DNA from: Deinococcales bacterium
Lineage (GTDB): Bacteria; Deinococcota; Deinococci; Deinococcales; JAAFIG01
Reading direction: 5' to 3'
Assembly (NCBI GenBank): GCA_013298595.1
Contig: JAAFIG010000048.1
Location: 1-28,645 of the forward strand
Length of the DNA stretch: 28,645 bases
The position numbers and the translations under genes were made by a program. Position 1 is the first letter of the stretch; every line of letters begins with the position of its first letter. This document shows, piece after piece, positions 24,755 to 28,645 of this stretch. Below the pieces are notes generated by a model. It was not told the origin of the DNA. It ran no database searches and saw nothing but the letters and a program-made list of their open reading frames with translations.

Positions 24755-26497
24755 TTAATTCACACTGCTCGAGCTTCGCACCAATTCAATTGGCACAGCG
24801 GGAGCATCTACCCGCTCGAGTACTGTAAACCCGAGTCGAGCAGCTTCTTGAACGAAGTAATTAATATTCTCGGTTTTGGTGGTTTCGCCCAAAGAAACCC
24901 GCTCATAGGCTTTATTGGCTGCAATAATCAGGGTTTCTGCTAAACAAGCAGGCACATTCCCCTTACCAAAATCGAGCTTGCCATCTGCCCAACCATTAGG
25001 TGCATTCATACTGCCGGGGGGTTGCACCACACCACCAGGAATTAAACGCACACCAGGCACAGATAACACACTGATATCCACATCAGCAGGGCGACCCTCA
25101 TCATAAATCCAAGCTCCCGGTTTGACATCCTTAGCAAACACCACAGGGTCAGGGTCAGACGTAGCCGTAAAAATCAAATCAGCCTCGAGACAATCGTGCG
25201 GATCTAAACTGGTCACAAACTTGGTATTTGGATAGGCTCGCTCGAGTGTGCCACGGCTTTTATCTAAACGCTCGAGATCCCGACCAATCAAAATGACTTT
25301 ACCAACTTCACCAGCCACCATTCGTGCCATACCAAACGCCACCACACCATTCGCCCCAACCACTGCCGCAGTTAAATGCTGTAAATCCTGCCCCTTGGCA
25401 CGCCAATGCTCGAGAATTTGCGGAATCGCCGCCCGAATGCTACCAGCTGTATAAGCACCACCATTTGTCACATAAATTTCGGGTACAGCCGCTTGAATAT
25501 CTAAACCCTTACGACCCACAGTGCCCCAAAAAGCCCCTAAGCCATATACACTTGCGCCGAGTTCCTTAGCTAAACGCGCCCCTTGAATAGCTCGTTTAAC
25601 TGCTAAATCGGGATTTGACTTAAAGGTTTGCGGCAAAATTGGTGCAGACAACAAAATACAACGAATTTCTTTACCATCTGAAGTGTACATACCACGCAAC
25701 TCGCCAAGTTTAAACGGACGAATAAACAAAGCCAGTTTCTCGAGATGCGAAACAGAAATAATTTTCAGATCGTACAAAGGTTTTAACCAACCAATCCGCA
25801 CCGACTTAAAAATATATTCAGGAGCCAGCGGATGAATAATAAAAGCAGCCACCACTTGGTCATCACGTTCACCAGCCACATGATGCACTTCACCAACTCG
25901 AGGTTCTGCTTGCTCGAGAATCCGTCCAATGTTTTCCTTAAATCGCCAAGCTGCCGCTGCTAATAAGCCCAGTACAGCCCAACGTGCACCCTGTGCAGAA
26001 GGTGTTAACATCACAATAACCGCAAAAGCAGTTAGAGCCGATAAAGTCCCCACAGCCACATACCGAGACCAACCAAGCATGGCAGCAAAAACAATCATTG
26101 GAATAACCGATAACCAAAAAGGCATCGCGGCAAACACAGCTAAACCAGCCAACATACCAAGCAAATACACATTGCCTCGACCGCGCACGGGGTAATATTT
26201 CTTGAAAAATAATGAAGGCGGATATTGATGCCCAATAAACCCAGCAAAAGCAGCTACCAATGCCAATTCGTTCCCCTCAAAAGGTGCAACCAAACCAACC
26301 ACAATCGCACCTTTAATAAAATCCAAAGCAAACGAAACAATCACAGCTTCATTACCCAAAATTCGTAAGGCATTCTCAAAACCAATGTTATACGAAACAG
26401 CCCGCATCGGCTCGAGACCACGGTACTTGGTGTACCAATACCCCAAAGGCAAAGCACCAACAGCATACGCCAGCAGCAAAATCAGCAGAATATCCAT
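24755..26497 (-). CDS. Fusion of a PlsY-like membrane domain and an acyl-ACP reductase-like domain
   Basis: This 580-residue protein joins two lipid-related modules. Residues 1-190 have several membrane helices and a PlsY (glycerol-3-phosphate acyltransferase) outline: ALPLGYWYTK, NIGFENALRILG, DFIKG and GHQYP. The third PlsY motif GGKGVA is replaced by RGRGNVY. Residues about 215-560 resemble cyanobacterial long-chain acyl-ACP reductase: TNGGAYTAG, Rossmann VVGANGVVAFGMA, IYDEGRPADV, IPGGVVQPPG, and ACLAE with Cys518 where the reductase has its acyl-thioester Cys. A membrane-bound fatty acyl reductase or acyl-transfer enzyme is inferred. TATAAT lies 6 nt before the second of two ATGs, so I start at 26497. 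It is divergent from the gene at 26553. Confidence 0.82.
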   Translation of the reverse strand: MDILLILLLAYAVGALPLGYWYTKYRGLEPMRAVSYNIGFENALRILGNEAVIVSFALDFIKGAIVVGLVAPFEGNELALVAAFAGFIGHQYPPSLFFKKYYPVRGRGNVYLLGMLAGLAVFAAMPFWLSVIPMIVFAAMLGWSRYVAVGTLSALTAFAVIVMLTPSAQGARWAVLGLLAAAAWRFKENIGRILEQAEPRVGEVHHVAGERDDQVVAAFIIHPLAPEYIFKSVRIGWLKPLYDLKIISVSHLEKLALFIRPFKLGELRGMYTSDGKEIRCILLSAPILPQTFKSNPDLAVKRAIQGARLAKELGASVYGLGAFWGTVGRKGLDIQAAVPEIYVTNGGAYTAGSIRAAIPQILEHWRAKGQDLQHLTAAVVGANGVVAFGMARMVAGEVGKVILIGRDLERLDKSRGTLERAYPNTKFVTSLDPHDCLEADLIFTATSDPDPVVFAKDVKPGAWIYDEGRPADVDISVLSVPGVRLIPGGVVQPPGSMNAPNGWADGKLDFGKGNVPACLAETLIIAANKAYERVSLGETTKTENINYFVQEAARLGFTVLERVDAPAVPIELVRSSSSVN

Positions 26498-26503
26498 CAT
26501 CAG

Positions 26504-26509
26504 ATTATA
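26504..26509 (-). promoter_or_regulatory. -10 box of the leaderless PlsY/reductase fusion gene
   Basis: On the minus strand a perfect TATAAT is followed by CTGATG and ATG at 26497. The first ATG (26500) is only 3 nt from the box, too close to be transcribed. Confidence 0.6.
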
Positions 26510-26540
26510 GCCCTAAACTATGAAGCCAAAACGAATAGGC

Positions 26541-26546
26541 TAGAAT
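26541..26546 (+). promoter_or_regulatory. -10 box of the leaderless gene at 26553
   Basis: TAGAAT is followed by 6 nt (ACTGCC) and ATG 26553. It lies 31 bp from the divergent TATAAT, so the -35 regions of the two promoters must overlap. Confidence 0.6.
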
Positions 26547-26552
26547 ACTGCC

Positions 26553-26783
26553 ATGACAACTCTCGAGAAAATCAGTAGCCACGAATTGGGCATGGAATTG
26601 CGGCGCAGAGGACACGCAGTGATTATTTGGTCAGCAGAAGATGTGCTCGAGACAGCACCAACATGGTCGTTTGAACAGGCAGCAAGTTGGTTAATCAAAA
26701 ACCAAAAAGCTTTTCAGGAACTCCAAGTGCAAGCAGGCAACGAAATGTTAGCTGATTTAACCTATGTTGCTGCTGCCGAGTAG
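26553..26783 (+). CDS. Small uncharacterised protein
   Basis: This 76-residue acidic soluble protein begins MTTLEKISSHELGMELRRRGHAVIIWSAEDVLETAP. It is predicted mostly helical, with one central hydrophobic strand (HAVIIW) and no signal or membrane segment. I do not recognise the family. The start is supported by a TAGAAT box exactly 6 nt before the ATG, and two in-frame CTCGAG sites (Leu-Glu) fit the coding pattern of the window. It is divergent from the PlsY/reductase fusion and convergent with the aminotransferase gene. No terminator hairpin is visible in 26784-26832. Confidence 0.65.
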   Translation: MTTLEKISSHELGMELRRRGHAVIIWSAEDVLETAPTWSFEQAASWLIKNQKAFQELQVQAGNEMLADLTYVAAAE

Positions 26784-26832
26784 CTTTCTGCAAAATGAAA
26801 TAAGAACTCCCCCAAATATTCTGAGTTTTGTT

Positions 26833-27987
26833 TTATACCTCGAGTGCCGCCCACAATGCCGCTACCCCAACCCCTCGAGTGAACTTTGCCCCACAATCTA
26901 GTAGCGCTTCCTCGAGTAATCCTGCAAAGCTCAGTGCGTCGTAACGATCAAAATGCCCCATGAATGAAATGCGACAAATTTTGTCTTTGATGCCATCTTG
27001 CCCAGTTTGTGCTCGAGCGCCGCGTTTGAGTAAGGCTTGCCAGAGTTCGCGCCCAGAAATTGGGGCTGGTGGTACGAGGGTGACACAGGCGGGACTGGGG
27101 TGCTCGGCGAAACTGCTGCAACCCAGTGCTTTGGCACACTCGAGTAAAGCATTGTTCATGGCTTTTTTATTTGCCCACCACGCCGTTATTCCGTGCTCGA
27201 GAATTTCGGCTGCAATTGGCTCGAGGCTGGCGTTTAAACCGACAATTAAATTGATGGCTGGGGTGAAGGCGGTTTCGCCACTGGCTTGGACTTTCAGTTC
27301 ACGGCGTAAATCAAAGTAATACGCCGTTGCTTGACTCGACTCGAGAATTGCTAAGGCACTTGGAGCAAGATACACAAAGGCTAATCCAGGAGGTGCACCC
27401 GTGGCTTTTTGCGAACCACTAATCACGGCATCTAAACCCCACGCCTCGAGTTGCAATTCTGCCATGCCAAGGCTGGTGATGGCATCTACCAGAATCAGAA
27501 TTTTTGGATTGACCGCTCGAGCAGCTTTGGCAATGTTCTCGAGATCGTGGAGTGCACCTGTACTGGTTTCGGAATGGGTAACAAGCAAGGCTTTGCTGTT
27601 TGGATTTGCCTCGAGCAAGGTTGTAACAGCACTGACGGGAATACTTGTACCCCACTCGAGCCGCGTTTGATGGGTGGTGTAGCCAAGGGTTTTTGCCATA
27701 TCGCCCCAGCGTTCACCGAATTTACCAGCGCTAACACTGGCAACTTCGCTACCTCGAGCAACAAGGCTGGTAAGAATCGCTTCAAATGCCCCTGTACCGC
27801 TAGCAGTCAAAATCAGGGGTTCAATCGCCTCAGAAACACCTGCCACAATACGAAGCAGTTCTCGAGCGCGTTTGACCACCACTTTGGCTTCAGGACTACG
27901 ATGATGCAATTGGCTTTGCGCCATAGCAAGTTGCACAGCAGGGCTGATTTCGACAGGACCGGGGGCGATCAGGCGTTGACGAAACAT
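26833..27987 (-). CDS. Class V aminotransferase (serine/alanine-glyoxylate type)
   Basis: This 384-residue PLP enzyme has the class V pattern: LIAPGPVEISP at the N-terminus, the SGTGAFEAILTSL cofactor-phosphate loop, LLVTHSETSTGALHDL, the VDAITSLGM strand, and Lys194 in SGSQKATGAPPGLAF as the Schiff-base lysine. Family members transfer amino groups among serine, alanine, glyoxylate and pyruvate, and some replace SerC in the phosphorylated serine pathway. The close link to serA (1 bp between stop 27989 and start 27987) makes a phosphoserine or serine transaminase likely (inference). The start is ATG 27987, with a GGTGGAG ribosome site inside the end of serA; upstream in-frame codons lie within serA. 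Confidence 0.92.
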   Translation of the reverse strand: MFRQRLIAPGPVEISPAVQLAMAQSQLHHRSPEAKVVVKRARELLRIVAGVSEAIEPLILTASGTGAFEAILTSLVARGSEVASVSAGKFGERWGDMAKTLGYTTHQTRLEWGTSIPVSAVTTLLEANPNSKALLVTHSETSTGALHDLENIAKAARAVNPKILILVDAITSLGMAELQLEAWGLDAVISGSQKATGAPPGLAFVYLAPSALAILESSQATAYYFDLRRELKVQASGETAFTPAINLIVGLNASLEPIAAEILEHGITAWWANKKAMNNALLECAKALGCSSFAEHPSPACVTLVPPAPISGRELWQALLKRGARAQTGQDGIKDKICRISFMGHFDRYDALSFAGLLEEALLDCGAKFTRGVGVAALWAALEV

Positions 27988-27988
27988 C

Positions 27989-28645
27989 TTAGAACTCCAC
28001 CACAAAAGCACTTTCAATAAAATCTTGTGCCCGAATTTGCTCGAGAATTTCGGCTGGTGGACGAGCATCTAAACCAATAGCAAATAAGGCTTTACCGCCC
28101 GGCGCATCACGTCCAAGTTGCATTCCTGCAATATTGACATTGGCTTCGCCGAGCAAACTACCGATTTTACCAACCACACCCGGTTGATCAAAGTTCGTGG
28201 CAATTAAAGCAAAGCCTTCTGGTGCAATCTCGAGGCGATAATTGCGAATACGGGTGATGCGTGGTTGGCGACCAAAGCATGTTCCTGACAAGCTGCGAAC
28301 CCGTTTGCCATCGGTGATGGTGACTTTAATTTCGTTGGCATAATCCTCAGATTCGTCAGTTTGTTTCATCGAAACAGAAATACCTGTTTCTCTGGCTAAT
28401 GCTCGAGCATTGACAAAATTTGGTACTTCAGTTGTCACCCGTTTTAAGTAACCAATCAGCACACTGGCAAACACTGGCTCGAGTTCGCTTGAATTCGCTC
28501 CACTGATATTGGTGCTGGGGAATTTGCCAGCAAATTCGACTTCAATTTCGCTGGCACTGCCAATCTCGAGTTGAGCCAGCATTGTTCCCATACGCTCGGA
28601 TAAGACCATATACGGTCCGAGTTTCTCGAGGGTATCAGCGTCAAG
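27989..28645 (-). CDS. serA: D-3-phosphoglycerate dehydrogenase, C-terminal part (partial)
   Basis: The visible 218 residues are the C-terminal third of a long-form SerA, which oxidises 3-phosphoglycerate in serine synthesis. The frame runs off the window edge with no stop; reading from 28645 it gives LDADTLEKLGPYMVLSERMG, which is the start of the intervening (ASB) domain. That domain follows (IEVEFAGKFPSTNI to RVRSLSGTCFGRQPRITRI), and then a C-terminal ACT domain at about the last 70 residues (FALIATNFDQPGVVGKIGSLL, VNIAGMQLGR). The ACT domain suggests feedback control by serine. The catalytic NAD-binding part lies outside the window. The aminotransferase gene follows by 1 bp. Confidence 0.95.
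   Translation of the reverse strand, partial: LDADTLEKLGPYMVLSERMGTMLAQLEIGSASEIEVEFAGKFPSTNISGANSSELEPVFASVLIGYLKRVTTEVPNFVNARALARETGISVSMKQTDESEDYANEIKVTITDGKRVRSLSGTCFGRQPRITRIRNYRLEIAPEGFALIATNFDQPGVVGKIGSLLGEANVNIAGMQLGRDAPGGKALFAIGLDARPPAEILEQIRAQDFIESAFVVEF

Overview
The window looks like chromosomal housekeeping DNA from a Gram-negative-type bacterium, most likely a low-GC relative of Deinococcales (inference). Three things support this. The prolyl-tRNA synthetase is the short archaeal/eukaryote-like form. There is a 795-residue fused aldehyde dehydrogenase. At ten genes a TANNNT -10 box lies exactly 6 nt upstream of the start codon with no Shine-Dalgarno, the leaderless arrangement described for Deinococcus. 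A murein layer (murA, ftsEX, EnvC-like protein), a lipoprotein and several Sec signal peptides are present. There are no phage genes, transposase genes or CRISPR arrays.

Layout. 1-2071 (minus): a binding-protein-dependent ABC importer (binding protein, permease, start of a second permease). 2207-4223: a MIP channel (plus) and murA (minus) share a bidirectional terminator. 4414-8099 (plus): a ribbon-helix-helix-like protein, a small lipoprotein, proS and gltX. 8128-8652 (minus): a CIA30-domain secreted protein. 8869-11256 (plus): the fused aldehyde dehydrogenase. 11287-13134 (minus): DedA, an unknown protein and a class I glutamine amidotransferase. 13205-13291: tRNA-Leu(GAG) with its own promoter and terminator. 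13342-15464 (plus): an LRR protein and ATP-grasp pair resembling the STM4015 and STM4014 families. 15461-18792 (minus): fabH, a PerR-like Fur regulator and a TPR/HD-GYP protein. 18894-22443 (plus): ftsE, ftsX, a Uma2-family nuclease and an EnvC-like LytM protein. 22421-23212 (minus): a PHP phosphatase. 23213-23553: a gene-free, hairpin-rich leader before folE2 (23554-24570). 24615-24754: a small inverted-repeat element of MITE type. 24755-26497 (minus): a PlsY-like domain fused to an acyl-ACP-reductase-like domain. 26553-28645: a small unknown gene (plus), then a class V aminotransferase and the C-terminal part of serA (both minus).

How the genes work together. ftsEX plus a catalytically degenerate LytM protein form a septal amidase-activation module. 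murA and DedA also serve the envelope. serA and the aminotransferase form a serine-type biosynthetic pair. fabH and the PlsY/reductase fusion belong to lipid synthesis.

The most striking signal is on the DNA scale. The hexamer palindrome CTCGAG occurs about 190 times by manual count, roughly once per 150 bp, against about five or six expected from base composition. It lies in all reading frames and between genes, so it behaves as a highly iterated palindrome. The importer binding-protein gene is the one long stretch without it. Other leads are the PlsY/acyl-reductase fusion, the overlapping hairpins before folE2, the MITE-like element, and the 6-nt leaderless spacing, which corrects several start codons.
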